Under the pieces are notes generated by a model, which saw only the letters and a list, made by a program, of their open reading frames with translations, was not told the origin of the DNA and made no database searches. From Mucilaginibacter terrenus (GTDB taxonomy: Bacteria; Bacteroidota; Bacteroidia; Sphingobacteriales; Sphingobacteriaceae), in assembly GCF_003432065.1 (NCBI RefSeq), contig NZ_QWDE01000001.1:806001-870000 (forward strand): a stretch of DNA of 64,000 bases, given 5' to 3'. This document shows, one piece after another, positions 54,509-62,796 of this stretch; the first letter of the stretch is position 1, and each line of letters begins with the position of its first letter. Position numbers and translations under genes: made by a program.

Positions 54509-55624
54509 TTAACCTAAAGCTTGCTCCAGATCAGCAATAAGGTCATCTATATGCTCAAGTCCTGGAGATACTCTCAACAAGTTAAAAGGAGTCTTGGTAT
54601 CAGGACCTTCAACGGATGCACGGTGTTCTATCAAGCTTTCCACACCACCAAGGCTGGTAGCCTGGGTGAACAGTTTAAGGCTGTTTATCACTCTACACGC
54701 TTGTTGTTCGCCACCACTCACGGTAAAAGAGAACATTGCCCCAAATGCACTCATTTGCCCTTTTGCTATTGCATGTTGGGGGTGAGAGGGTAATCCTGGA
54801 TACAATACCTGTTCTACTTTCGGGTGCTTTTTTAAATAAGCTGTAAGCAGTTGCGCATTTGCAACATGCCCGCGAACACGGTAAGGCAATGTTTTTATGC
54901 TGCGAGTTAGATAGTAACAATCCATAGGCGAGGGGATAGCGCCACCCATGGTTTGTACGTTGCGTATTTTCGCCCACCATTCGTTCTTCTCTGCGGTAAT
55001 CAGCGCGCCGCCCATTAGATCGCTATGCCCGCCGAAATATTTTGTTGTGGAATGCATCACCAGATCAGCGCCCAAGGAAAGTGGTTGTTGACAAACCGGT
55101 GTTGCAAAAGTGTTGTCACAAACCACCTTAATGCCGCGTTCTTTAGCTATCGCTACAGCTTGTTTAATATCCGTAACCTTTAAGAGCGGGTTAGATGGCG
55201 TTTCCAACCATATGACACCGGTATTTGCTTTTATGTGCGACCTCAACACCCCAGCATCATTCACGTCTACGAAATCAAACTCCAGTATACCTGCAAATAA
55301 GGCTTTGAGCTGATTGCGAAGCCCGTGATACATATCATCCGGTGCGATGATGTGTGTGCCTGGTTGCAGCGCCTGAAACACCGACATTCCCGCTGCGTTA
55401 CCGGAAGAAAAAGCTGCAGCCTCTACACCGCCCTCCAGTTTTGCTATTACGTTCTCCAGAAAAGCGCGGTTTGGGTTTGATGCGCGGCTATACATGTGGC
55501 CGCTGGGGTAACCACCATCTTCGCCGCGCTGAAATGTAGTAGCCATAACTATGGGCTGTACTACAGCTCGTGATGTTTCATCTATATGGTTTCCGGCGTG
55601 TATCGCTATAGTTTCCAGTTTCAT
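54509..55624 (-). CDS. Cys/Met metabolism PLP-dependent enzyme (cystathionine gamma-synthase/lyase type)
   Basis: A 371-residue enzyme. YSRASNPNRAFLE gives the phosphate-binding Tyr/Arg and MHSTTKYFGGHSDLMGG the PLP lysine. It is shorter than MetY and lies in the CGS/CGL branch, which joins cysteine to an activated homoserine or splits cystathionine. The direction of reaction is not decidable from sequence. It has no SAM riboswitch of its own. It is divergent from a lipoprotein gene. Confidence 0.88.
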   Translation of the reverse strand: MKLETIAIHAGNHIDETSRAVVQPIVMATTFQRGEDGGYPSGHMYSRASNPNRAFLENVIAKLEGGVEAAAFSSGNAAGMSVFQALQPGTHIIAPDDMYHGLRNQLKALFAGILEFDFVDVNDAGVLRSHIKANTGVIWLETPSNPLLKVTDIKQAVAIAKERGIKVVCDNTFATPVCQQPLSLGADLVMHSTTKYFGGHSDLMGGALITAEKNEWWAKIRNVQTMGGAIPSPMDCYYLTRSIKTLPYRVRGHVANAQLLTAYLKKHPKVEQVLYPGLPSHPQHAIAKGQMSAFGAMFSFTVSGGEQQACRVINSLKLFTQATSLGGVESLIEHRASVEGPDTKTPFNLLRVSPGLEHIDDLIADLEQALG

Positions 55625-55728
55625 ATTCCGTAATTTATGCTGCCAAATTAAAAAGAAATATTCGGCAATGTTGTAGCGTTATTCATATCCTCAACGTAAT
55701 TACCTCAAGACATCAAAACCCTAAACTG

Positions 55729-56253
55729 ATGAAATACCTTTACACAATTGTACTATTGACAATATTGGGCCTTTCTGCCTGCAAAAAAGAAGGCATCAAC
55801 ACAAATCTGGATCAAAGTCTCGAGGCATGGTCAGATTTTAAGTCCTCATCTAATAATACCTACTCTTATATTGCATATTTCGGCTCTTGGACAGGTTTCC
55901 ATGCAGAAACGAAGCTGACAGTTGTCAACGGTAAGGTAACTATTCGCAAATATAAATCAGGTCATTACAAGCCAAATACAAACGAGTTGGTCGCCGAAAA
56001 CAGCTGGACGGAAAGCGGCGCTACACTAAACACCCATGCCGACGGCCACCCTCTACTCACCATAGATGAAGTGTATACTAAAGCGAAGCGGGAGTGGCTT
56101 AGTGTTGACAAAAAGCAGAACGAGATCTACTTCGAAGCTGAAAACAACGGTATAATTTCATCTGCCGGCTATGTGCCCAAAAACTGTGCTGACGATTGTT
56201 TTACCGGTATCAAAATTAAAGAAATCAAGGTGTTTGTGAAAGAGATCAAGTAG
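55729..56253 (+). CDS. Predicted lipoprotein
   Basis: A 174-residue lipoprotein with signal MKYLYTIVLLTILGLSAC and lipidated Cys at residue 18, followed by KKEG. The mature part is an all-beta-looking domain with Tyr/Trp, and two cysteines near the end (KNCADDC) that could form a disulfide. I do not recognise the family. Confidence 0.7.
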   Translation: MKYLYTIVLLTILGLSACKKEGINTNLDQSLEAWSDFKSSSNNTYSYIAYFGSWTGFHAETKLTVVNGKVTIRKYKSGHYKPNTNELVAENSWTESGATLNTHADGHPLLTIDEVYTKAKREWLSVDKKQNEIYFEAENNGIISSAGYVPKNCADDCFTGIKIKEIKVFVKEIK

Positions 56254-56261
56254 GTGCATAG

Positions 56262-56432
56262 GACCGTTTTGCGGTTCCAAAACCTTCAATTTCCACACTT
56301 TTTAGTAGAAGAAAAAAGCTATTGGAGAAAACGCTGCAAGGAGATGCATTGAAATCAGCAGTTAGTGAAAACTACTATGATTTTCTTAGTTGTAATGATC
56401 CTAAATCTGCGAGACCTAATCCGATTTGGTAA
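56262..56432 (+). pseudogene. Possible gene remnant (open 56-codon frame without a start)
   Basis: After a TAG at 56259, a frame runs 56 codons to TAA at 56430 (ends SARPNPIW). It has no ATG; a TTG could start a 36-residue peptide. The translation has a protein-like composition (SRRKKLLEKTLQGDALK), so it may be the 3' remnant of a lost gene, or chance. Otherwise the 277-nt gap holds only the mqnE promoter. Confidence 0.25.
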
Positions 56433-56479
56433 ACTGACCGTCATTTTAGATGTTCAAACACCTGGTAGGGTAAATTGAC

Positions 56480-56512
56480 TTTGCCCCATACCCACGCTTT
56501 TTGCTACATTTG
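56480..56512 (+). promoter_or_regulatory. Promoter of mqnE
   Basis: TTTG (56480-56483), a 21-nt spacer and TACATTTG (56505-56512) match the -33/-7 consensus exactly, 18 nt upstream of the ATG. Confidence 0.78.
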
Positions 56513-56530
56513 CCTAAATTATTTTGTTAA

Positions 56531-57724
56531 ATGGAAGCACCAGAAGCCCTCCAGGTTTTGATAAACAACCCGCAGCTTTCACCCGAACTTAAGGCCATCG
56601 CTCAAAAGGTTCTTCAAAAAGAACGCATAACTTTTAACGATGGCGTGCTGCTTTACCAAACAGCAGAACTCGGTTACCTTGGCGTTTTAGCCAACTACAT
56701 ACGCGAACAAAAACACGGCGATAAAACTTACTTTAACCGCAACTTCCACATCGAACCAACAAATTTGTGCGTGTACGATTGTAAGTTCTGCTCTTACTCG
56801 CGACTAATAAAACAGCGTGGCGAAGGATGGGAGTACACCATGGAAGAAATGCTGGACATCGTAAAGAAATACGATGATCAACCGGTTACGGAGGTGCACA
56901 TAGTAGGCGGCGTATTGCCCCAATATGATGTTCCCTTTTATGCCGAACTATTTAGCCGGATCAAGGCTCACCGTCCGGATTTGCACGTAAAAGCGCTTAC
57001 TCCTGTAGAATACCACTATATATTCAAGAAAGCCAAACTGGACTATGCTACCGGCATGAAACTGATGAAGGATGCCGGGCTAGAATCAATGCCAGGTGGA
57101 GGAGCAGAGATATTTCACCCGGAGGTACGTGAAAAGATCGCTAAAGATAAATGTACCGGCGACCAGTGGCTGGCTATACACGAGGAATGGCACAAGCTGG
57201 GCATGCGTTCAAACGCCACCATGCTTTACGGCCATATAGAAGAATACTGGCACCGGGTTGACCACATGGAGCGCCTGCGCGAACTTCAGGACCGTACCGG
57301 CGGCTTTCAAACGTTTATCCCGTTGAAGTTCCGCAACCAGGATAACCAAATGAGCAACGTGCCGGAATCCACAGTAGTGGAAGATCTGCGCAACTACGCC
57401 ATAGCCCGTATTTACCTGGATAATTTTGACCATGTAAAAGCATACTGGGCCATGATAAGCCGAACAACGGCACAGCTTTCGCTTAATTTTGGTGTGGATG
57501 ACATTGACGGCACACTCGACGATACCACCAAAATATATTCTATGGCAGGTGCAGAGGAGCAACACCCGGCCATGAGCACCAGGCAATTGGTAGAGCTGAT
57601 AAAAAATGCAGGACGTCACCCGATAGAACGGGATACGCTGTACAACGTAGTAACTGACTATAAAGATCATCAGTTTGAGGAACAGGAAAAACCCCGCTAC
57701 TACAAACTGCCGGTAATTAATTAA
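56531..57724 (+). CDS. mqnE: Aminofutalosine synthase (menaquinone, futalosine pathway)
   Basis: A 397-residue radical SAM enzyme that joins adenosine-derived radical chemistry to a chorismate-derived enol-ether, giving aminofutalosine. The cluster motif CVYDCKFC (Cys-x3-Cys-x2-Cys) follows FHIEPTNL. VTEVHIVGGVLP and ATMLYGHIEE are family segments. It precedes a phosphatase and mqnA on the same strand. Confidence 0.93.
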   Translation: MEAPEALQVLINNPQLSPELKAIAQKVLQKERITFNDGVLLYQTAELGYLGVLANYIREQKHGDKTYFNRNFHIEPTNLCVYDCKFCSYSRLIKQRGEGWEYTMEEMLDIVKKYDDQPVTEVHIVGGVLPQYDVPFYAELFSRIKAHRPDLHVKALTPVEYHYIFKKAKLDYATGMKLMKDAGLESMPGGGAEIFHPEVREKIAKDKCTGDQWLAIHEEWHKLGMRSNATMLYGHIEEYWHRVDHMERLRELQDRTGGFQTFIPLKFRNQDNQMSNVPESTVVEDLRNYAIARIYLDNFDHVKAYWAMISRTTAQLSLNFGVDDIDGTLDDTTKIYSMAGAEEQHPAMSTRQLVELIKNAGRHPIERDTLYNVVTDYKDHQFEEQEKPRYYKLPVIN

Positions 57725-57784
57725 GCTAAAAGCAGAAAGAATAAAGCTTAAAGTGGAATAGTCCTGAAGCTTGGCTCTCTGCAT
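57725..57784. repeat. Heptad-periodic element between mqnE and the phosphatase gene
   Basis: Five 7-nt units run from 57725 to 57759 (such as GCTAAAA, GCTTAAA), followed by pyrimidine-rich units in inverted sense to about 57784 (such as CTTGGCT). The element starts directly after the mqnE stop. Confidence 0.5.
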
Positions 57785-57792
57785 CTAACAAA

Positions 57793-58446
57793 ATGATAAA
57801 GACGCTATACATAGTACGCCACGGTCAAACCGAACTTAACAAACAAGGTATAGTACAAGGGCGCGGGCGCGATACCGATCTTAACGAGGAGGGCCGGGCC
57901 CAGGCGCAGCAGTTTTATGATGCTTACAAAAATGTACCGTTTGATAAGATCTACATTTCTAAGCTTAAACGCACCCAACAAAGCATACAACCCTTTATTG
58001 ATGCCGGAATCCCTTACGAAAAACTGGAGGGACTGGACGAATTGGCTTGGGGTAAATATGAAGGGCAGCCTGCCACGCCCGAAACCAAAGGTGCTTTTCT
58101 AGAGTTAATGCGGTCTTGGGTGAGCGGCGACCTCGATGTGAAATTTGAAGGTGGCGAAAGCCCTAATGAAGTGGAGGTACGCCAGCGTGAAGCGTTAGGA
58201 ATTATAATGAGCCATCCTGAAGAAAAAAACGTGTTGATATGTATGCACGGCCGTGCTTTACGTTTGCTGCTATGTGTACTTACCGGCAAGCCGCTTACCG
58301 AGATGGACAGCTTCCCTCATCAGAACCTTGTGCTTTACAAGATTGGATTCGACGGTGAAAGATACGAGATCATCGATTTCAACAACGCTCAACATTTAAA
58401 GAATCCAGAACAGATACGTGAGAAAGATCAGAATATCCGCCGTTAG
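57793..58446 (+). CDS. Histidine phosphatase family protein
   Basis: A 217-residue cytosolic protein of the phosphoglycerate-mutase-like superfamily. The catalytic motif is VRHGQTELN (RHG with nucleophilic His). A late His in ICMHGRALRLLL completes the active site. It lies between mqnE and mqnA and overlaps mqnA by 29 nt; a role in the menaquinone pathway is possible but not established. Confidence 0.88.
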   Translation: MIKTLYIVRHGQTELNKQGIVQGRGRDTDLNEEGRAQAQQFYDAYKNVPFDKIYISKLKRTQQSIQPFIDAGIPYEKLEGLDELAWGKYEGQPATPETKGAFLELMRSWVSGDLDVKFEGGESPNEVEVRQREALGIIMSHPEEKNVLICMHGRALRLLLCVLTGKPLTEMDSFPHQNLVLYKIGFDGERYEIIDFNNAQHLKNPEQIREKDQNIRR

Positions 58447-59161
58447 TTACACCAACACCAAACCCTTTTTATACGGACTACAGCGCTCGGCAATAATGGA
58501 CAGGATAGACCTGAGCCTGGACATGCCGTCAGACTGCGCTCAAAAACTAATTGACGACGAAGCCGATATTGGCCTTATACCTGTAGCGGCTACACTCAGC
58601 CTGCCACAATGGGAAATTGTTTCGGCTTACTGTATAGGCGCGGTTGGCCCGGTGAACTCCGTATTCATCTTCAGCAACTGCGACATCAGGGAAGCAACAC
58701 GTGTTCAGTTAGACCCGCAATCACGCAGTTCCAATAACCTGGCAAAAGTGCTGTTGAAGAACTATTGGAAAGTAACACCAGAACTGATGATAGATGCCGC
58801 TGACTATGCGGCGCCAACTGATGAGCGTACCGCCTTCGTACAGATTGGCGACCGTACCTTTGGCAAAACAGACAAATACCCGTTTGTATATGACCTTGCC
58901 GAAGAGTGGCAGAAGTTTACAGGCTTGCCGATGGTATTTGCTGCCTGGATAGCCAACAAGCCTATTCCGGACGATTTCATGGAAGAGTTTGATAAGGCGC
59001 TAAAGTATGGTCTTGACCATCGTAAAGAGCTTTTGCAGGAGCTCCCAAAGCGTATAGATTTCGACCTGGAAGACTACCTCATGCACCGACTGGACTTTGA
59101 TCTTACCGAAGATAAAAAGAAAGCTTTACACCTATTTTTAGATTATATAAAGGCGTTGTAA
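58418..59161 (+). CDS. mqnA: Chorismate dehydratase (menaquinone, futalosine pathway)
   Basis: A 247-residue enzyme starting at GTG 58418 inside the last 29 nt of the phosphatase gene. MqnA removes water from chorismate to give 3-enolpyruvylbenzoate, the MqnE substrate. The N-terminus RISAVSYTNTKPFLYGL and the segment ADIGLIPVAATLS match the family, which has a periplasmic-binding-protein fold. Confidence 0.92.
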   Translation: MRKIRISAVSYTNTKPFLYGLQRSAIMDRIDLSLDMPSDCAQKLIDDEADIGLIPVAATLSLPQWEIVSAYCIGAVGPVNSVFIFSNCDIREATRVQLDPQSRSSNNLAKVLLKNYWKVTPELMIDAADYAAPTDERTAFVQIGDRTFGKTDKYPFVYDLAEEWQKFTGLPMVFAAWIANKPIPDDFMEEFDKALKYGLDHRKELLQELPKRIDFDLEDYLMHRLDFDLTEDKKKALHLFLDYIKAL

Positions 59162-59188
59162 GTACCTCCAACCTAAATTGGTACTTAC
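59158..59188 (+). terminator. Hairpin over the mqnA stop
   Basis: GTAAGTACC (59158-59166) is perfectly inverted at 59180-59188. It overlaps the stop codon and lacks a T run. Confidence 0.45.
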
Positions 59189-59298
59189 CACGTTTTAAGG
59201 TTTTGATAGTTTATTGACCCAACTTCTATTAAGAAGGGTAATTCTGCAAATATTTAAAACCATATTTACTTAAAGGCATTCCCTTTTAAAAGGTAAAT

Positions 59299-60108
59299 AT
59301 GATCTCAAATACAACTCTCAAAAATCAGGTTGCCGTTGTTACCGGTGCAGATAGCGGCATTGGTAAAGGCATAGCTATTGCCCTGGCGGCAGCAGGCGCA
59401 AAAGTATTGGTTAACTACGTTCATAATCAAAAATCTGCAAACGAAGTTTTAGCGCAAATTGAGAAAGCTGGCGGGGAAGCTTTCGTCTTTCAGGCTGATG
59501 TAAGCCAGGAACCAGAGGTAATGAAAATGTTTGCTGCTGCAAAAGATAAATACGGCAATATAGATATACTGGTAAATAATGCCGGTTTGCAGAAGGACGC
59601 CAAGCTGGTAGATATGACACTTGACGAATGGGATAAGGTTATTAGTGTGAACCTAACAGGCCAGTTCCTGTGCGCTAGGGAGGCTGCCCGCGAGTTTATA
59701 AAAAAGGGCGTGGTAGAAGGGGTGAGCAAAGCAGCAGGAAAGATCATATGCATGAGCAGCGTTCATGAGGTTATACCGTGGGCTGGCCACGTAAACTATG
59801 CAGCCAGCAAAGGGGGTATAAGCCTTATGATGAAGAGCATGGCGCAGGAACTTGCCCCACATAAAATAAGGGTGGTGGGGATTGGCCCGGGCGCTATACA
59901 AACACCGATAAATAAGGAGGCTTGGGATACACCAGAAGCACTCAATAAATTATTGGAACTAATACCTTATGGCCGTATAGGCAAGCCGGAAGATATTGGA
60001 AATCTTGCTGTTTGGCTCGCTTCAGACCAGTCAGACTACATTACAGGCACCACTATATTCATGGACGGCGGGATGACTTTATATCCCGGCTTTGCAGATA
60101 ATGGTTGA
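59299..60108 (+). CDS. SDR-family oxidoreductase, glucose 1-dehydrogenase-like
   Basis: A 269-residue classical SDR. The NAD(P) site is TGADSGIGKGIA, the catalytic Ser is in CMSSVHEVIPW and the Tyr-x3-Lys in YAASKGG. The C-terminus GTTIFMDGGMTLYPGF matches glucose 1-dehydrogenases. The substrate is likely a sugar or related polyol. It is a single gene. Confidence 0.88.
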   Translation: MISNTTLKNQVAVVTGADSGIGKGIAIALAAAGAKVLVNYVHNQKSANEVLAQIEKAGGEAFVFQADVSQEPEVMKMFAAAKDKYGNIDILVNNAGLQKDAKLVDMTLDEWDKVISVNLTGQFLCAREAAREFIKKGVVEGVSKAAGKIICMSSVHEVIPWAGHVNYAASKGGISLMMKSMAQELAPHKIRVVGIGPGAIQTPINKEAWDTPEALNKLLELIPYGRIGKPEDIGNLAVWLASDQSDYITGTTIFMDGGMTLYPGFADNG

Positions 60109-60167
60109 GAATGACCATTTATGTCATTTAAACGTCATAATCATCCATGCAACTTGTATCAAAATCT

Positions 60168-60234
60168 ACTTAGTGTACATTATACAATAACCAACACATG
60201 TTTTCATTAACATATTGTAAAATATACACTAAGT
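60168..60234. repeat. 67-nt inverted-repeat element
   Basis: ACTTAGTGTA (60168-60177) is perfectly inverted at 60225-60234, and an inner TACAATA/TATTGTA pair (60183-60189 with 60213-60219) extends the stem, leaving a 23-nt loop. It lies 60 nt after the SDR stop in an AT-rich gap with no T run. Confidence 0.6.
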
Positions 60235-60364
60235 ATTCACCCAATTTTTTAAAAATATCTTTTTATAGACTATCCGTTATGAAAATATCTTAAAAATTGC
60301 TCTTAATTTGGAAATTCTTCAACACCGCTTTAAATTTGTTGCAGAAATTAAAAAGTAAAGACAT

Positions 60365-60838
60365 ATGAAAAAGATATTTTTAACCATCGCAACTGCTGCA
60401 CTGTTCACCGTTAATTCATTCGCTGCTAACACTGCTGCTACCACTAACGAAGGCGATAACGCAACTTACGCTGCCGTTACTAAATTCAACACCGATTTTG
60501 TTAAAGCTGAAAACGTGACCTGGAAAGTTACAGGTAACTTCCAAAAAGCTACTTTCACTATCGACGGTAATCAAATGTCGGCTTTCTACAGCCTGCGTGG
60601 CGAATTGCTTGGTACAACACAAACTGTACAATACAAAGCTCTTCCAGAAAAAGCTAAAAAAGAAATCGCAGCTAAATACGAAGGCTACTTTGCTAAAGAA
60701 GTAATCAAATACGAAACCGGCGAAGATAACAGCTTTGAGAACACAGTATACTTTGTTGACCTTAAGAAAGGTACCGACGAGTTCTTGTTGAAAGTTACTC
60801 CATCATCAAATGTAGCTTTCTTCCAGGCTGTAAAATAA
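60365..60838 (+). CDS. Exported small protein, PepSY-like fold (hypothetical)
   Basis: A 157-residue protein with a clear signal peptide (residues 1-20, ending NSFAAN). The mature part has regular Lys/Tyr-rich beta strands (KATFTIDGNQMSAFYSLRGE) and one helix (PEKAKKEIAAKYEGY), a pattern seen in PepSY-like/BLIP-like periplasmic proteins of Bacteroidota. No function can be assigned. Codon use is strongly biased toward A/T-ending, G-poor codons, which hints at high expression. Confidence 0.7.
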   Translation: MKKIFLTIATAALFTVNSFAANTAATTNEGDNATYAAVTKFNTDFVKAENVTWKVTGNFQKATFTIDGNQMSAFYSLRGELLGTTQTVQYKALPEKAKKEIAAKYEGYFAKEVIKYETGEDNSFENTVYFVDLKKGTDEFLLKVTPSSNVAFFQAVK

Positions 60839-60866
60839 TCCTGAAATCCACAAAATTGTTATAGGC

Positions 60867-60894
60867 AAAGGCCGCTCTTTACAGGGCGGCTTTT
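60867..60894 (+). terminator. Intrinsic terminator after the PepSY-like gene
   Basis: AAAGGCCGC (60867-60875) pairs with GCGGCTTTT (60886-60894) with one G-U pair, and a T-rich tail follows. Confidence 0.75.
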
Positions 60895-60945
60895 GTTGTT
60901 TAAATGCCTAATTTACATTTTCTTAACGCCCGGAAAATATTTTAC

Positions 60946-60972
60946 TTGGATATTAATAATTTTATATATTTG
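60946..60972 (+). promoter_or_regulatory. Promoter of the second csp gene, with long 5' leader
   Basis: TTG at 60946-60948 and TATATTTG at 60965-60972, 16 nt apart. The predicted transcript has a leader of about 95 nt before the ATG, typical of cold-shock mRNAs whose leader folds regulate translation. Confidence 0.6.
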
Positions 60973-61074
60973 ATGTAGATAGTTGTACATTCCATACTTG
61001 ATCTATAAACCATTATACTCAGTTGAATTACTTACTGATCATTTAACAAAATTTAATCCATTAATTTATTATTT

Positions 61075-61272
61075 ATGAAAACTGGAAAAGTAAAATGGTT
61101 TAACACACAAAAAGGCTATGGCTTTATAGTTACTGAAGATGGTAAGGACCTGTTTGTACACTTCAAAGATGTGCAGGGCGGTGTTAACGCAATTAAAGAC
61201 AACGATACTGTAGAGTATGATGTTGAGGACGGCAGAAAAGGATTGCAGGCTGTAAACGTTAAAAAAGTTTAA
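61075..61272 (+). CDS. Cold-shock domain protein (CspA family)
   Basis: A 65-residue protein with RNP1 (KGYGFIV) and RNP2 (LFVHFKD) on the OB fold. It differs from the paralogue at 14440 by a longer leader and by its closer match to the canonical CspA N-terminus (TGKVKWFNTQKGYGFI). A strong terminator follows. Confidence 0.95.
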   Translation: MKTGKVKWFNTQKGYGFIVTEDGKDLFVHFKDVQGGVNAIKDNDTVEYDVEDGRKGLQAVNVKKV

Positions 61273-61291
61273 CCAGACATAATTTAAATAT

Positions 61292-61322
61292 AAAAGCCCC
61301 TGCATGCAGCAGGGGCTTTTTT
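61292..61322 (+). terminator. Intrinsic terminator after csp
   Basis: A 12-bp stem (61292-61303 with 61309-61320) with a 5-nt loop ends in a run of T residues. Confidence 0.9.
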
Positions 61323-61393
61323 GTGCAGAAAAATTAGGCTGCATTATCAGCAATATCTACATTAGCCAAACCAATATTTTCTTTGTTGACATT

Positions 61394-62662
61394 ATGACGC
61401 AAGCTCCTTCAGCAAAAATCACCAAAAACGCTGTTTTCCTGGTTATAGTAGCCTCGCTGGGTTACTTTGTAGATATATATGACCTGCTGGTGTTTGCCAT
61501 CGTACGCAAAGCCAGCTTTCATGATATCGGTATCCCCGACGCAGACATGCGGGTACAGGGAGAATTCGTGATCAACTGCCAAATGTTCGGTCTATTATTG
61601 GGTGGTATTTTGTGGGGCATAATAGGTGATAAGTACGGCCGCATAAAAGTGCTGTTCGGGTCTATACTGCTCTACTCTGTTGCTAACTTCGCAAACGGCT
61701 TTGTACACGACATTAATACATATGCTATTATCCGCTTTATAGCAGGCATTGGCCTGGCAGGTGAACTGGGTGCAGGCATTACGCTGGTAAGCGAAACTTT
61801 AAGTAAAGAGAACCGTGGCTACGGAACCATGATAGTGGCAGTGGTAGGTTTGTTTGGCGCCACAGCTGCAAACCTGGCAGCTAAGCACGGCTGGCAAAAT
61901 GCCTACTTTATCGGCGGTGGTCTAGGCGTACTATTATTGCTGCTGCGTATAGGTACGTTTGAATCGGGCATGTACAAAAATGTGGCGGACAGCAAAGTAT
62001 CTAAAGGGAATATGCTTATGCTATTTACCGATAGAAAACGCTTCTTTAAATACCTGAATTGTATACTCATTGGTATGCCATTGTGGTTTGTGGTGGGCAT
62101 ACTCATCACCCAATCACCGGAATTTGGCCGTGAGCTTGGCGCTAAGGAACCGCTAAATGCCGGAGATGGTATCATGTATTCTTACATCGGTATTTCCATA
62201 GGTGACCTTTTTGCAGGTGTATTTGCACAGCTAACACGCTCGCGCAGGCTTACTATGCTGGTGTTTCAGGTGCTTTCTTTAATCAGTGTTATCCTTTATC
62301 TTAACGCTTACGGCATTACCGAAAAACAATTTATCTGGCTGTGTTTGTTCATGGGCTTCTCCGTAGGGTACTGGGCAACGTTTGTCACCATCGCTTCCGA
62401 GCAGTTCGGCACCAACATTCGGTCTACAGTCACTACAACTGTGCCCAACTTTGTTCGTGGCGCGCTTATTCCCATAACTCTAATCTTCGAATGGTTTGTG
62501 CGGTACTTTACCGCACATGGCGGTAAAGATTCCAGCATTATCAAGGCAGGGTACGTAATGATGTTCATCGTAACAGCTATTGCATTATTCTCTCTGAGTC
62601 GCCTTAAAGAGAGCTTTGGTAAGGATCTGAATTACGTTGAGGACGAAGCAGGGACTATCTAG
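61394..62662 (+). CDS. MFS transporter (sugar/metabolite-proton symporter type)
   Basis: The ATG at 61394 gives 422 residues; the longer frame reads through the csp terminator. Twelve membrane helices are predicted. The loop 2-3 motif is GDKYGRIKVL, and GLAGELGAGITLVSE and FVRGALIPI support the sugar-porter-like MFS group. The substrate is not inferable. It is a single gene. Confidence 0.88.
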   Translation: MTQAPSAKITKNAVFLVIVASLGYFVDIYDLLVFAIVRKASFHDIGIPDADMRVQGEFVINCQMFGLLLGGILWGIIGDKYGRIKVLFGSILLYSVANFANGFVHDINTYAIIRFIAGIGLAGELGAGITLVSETLSKENRGYGTMIVAVVGLFGATAANLAAKHGWQNAYFIGGGLGVLLLLLRIGTFESGMYKNVADSKVSKGNMLMLFTDRKRFFKYLNCILIGMPLWFVVGILITQSPEFGRELGAKEPLNAGDGIMYSYIGISIGDLFAGVFAQLTRSRRLTMLVFQVLSLISVILYLNAYGITEKQFIWLCLFMGFSVGYWATFVTIASEQFGTNIRSTVTTTVPNFVRGALIPITLIFEWFVRYFTAHGGKDSSIIKAGYVMMFIVTAIALFSLSRLKESFGKDLNYVEDEAGTI

Positions 62663-62796
62663 TTCTTGTTAAACTAGTCGCTAGTGAATAGCTCAACCAA
62701 ATTCTTTTTTGATTATCGGCTAAATAGTTTACAACTTTGCCTACTTGACATTGTTTGTATAAGATCAGCTATCCGGTTGATCATAACTAACCTCAT

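Noticed and set aside
62672..62690. An ACTAG/CTAGT inverted repeat after the MFS gene
   Set aside because: It is only 5 bp with a 3-nt loop and no T run, and is expected by chance.
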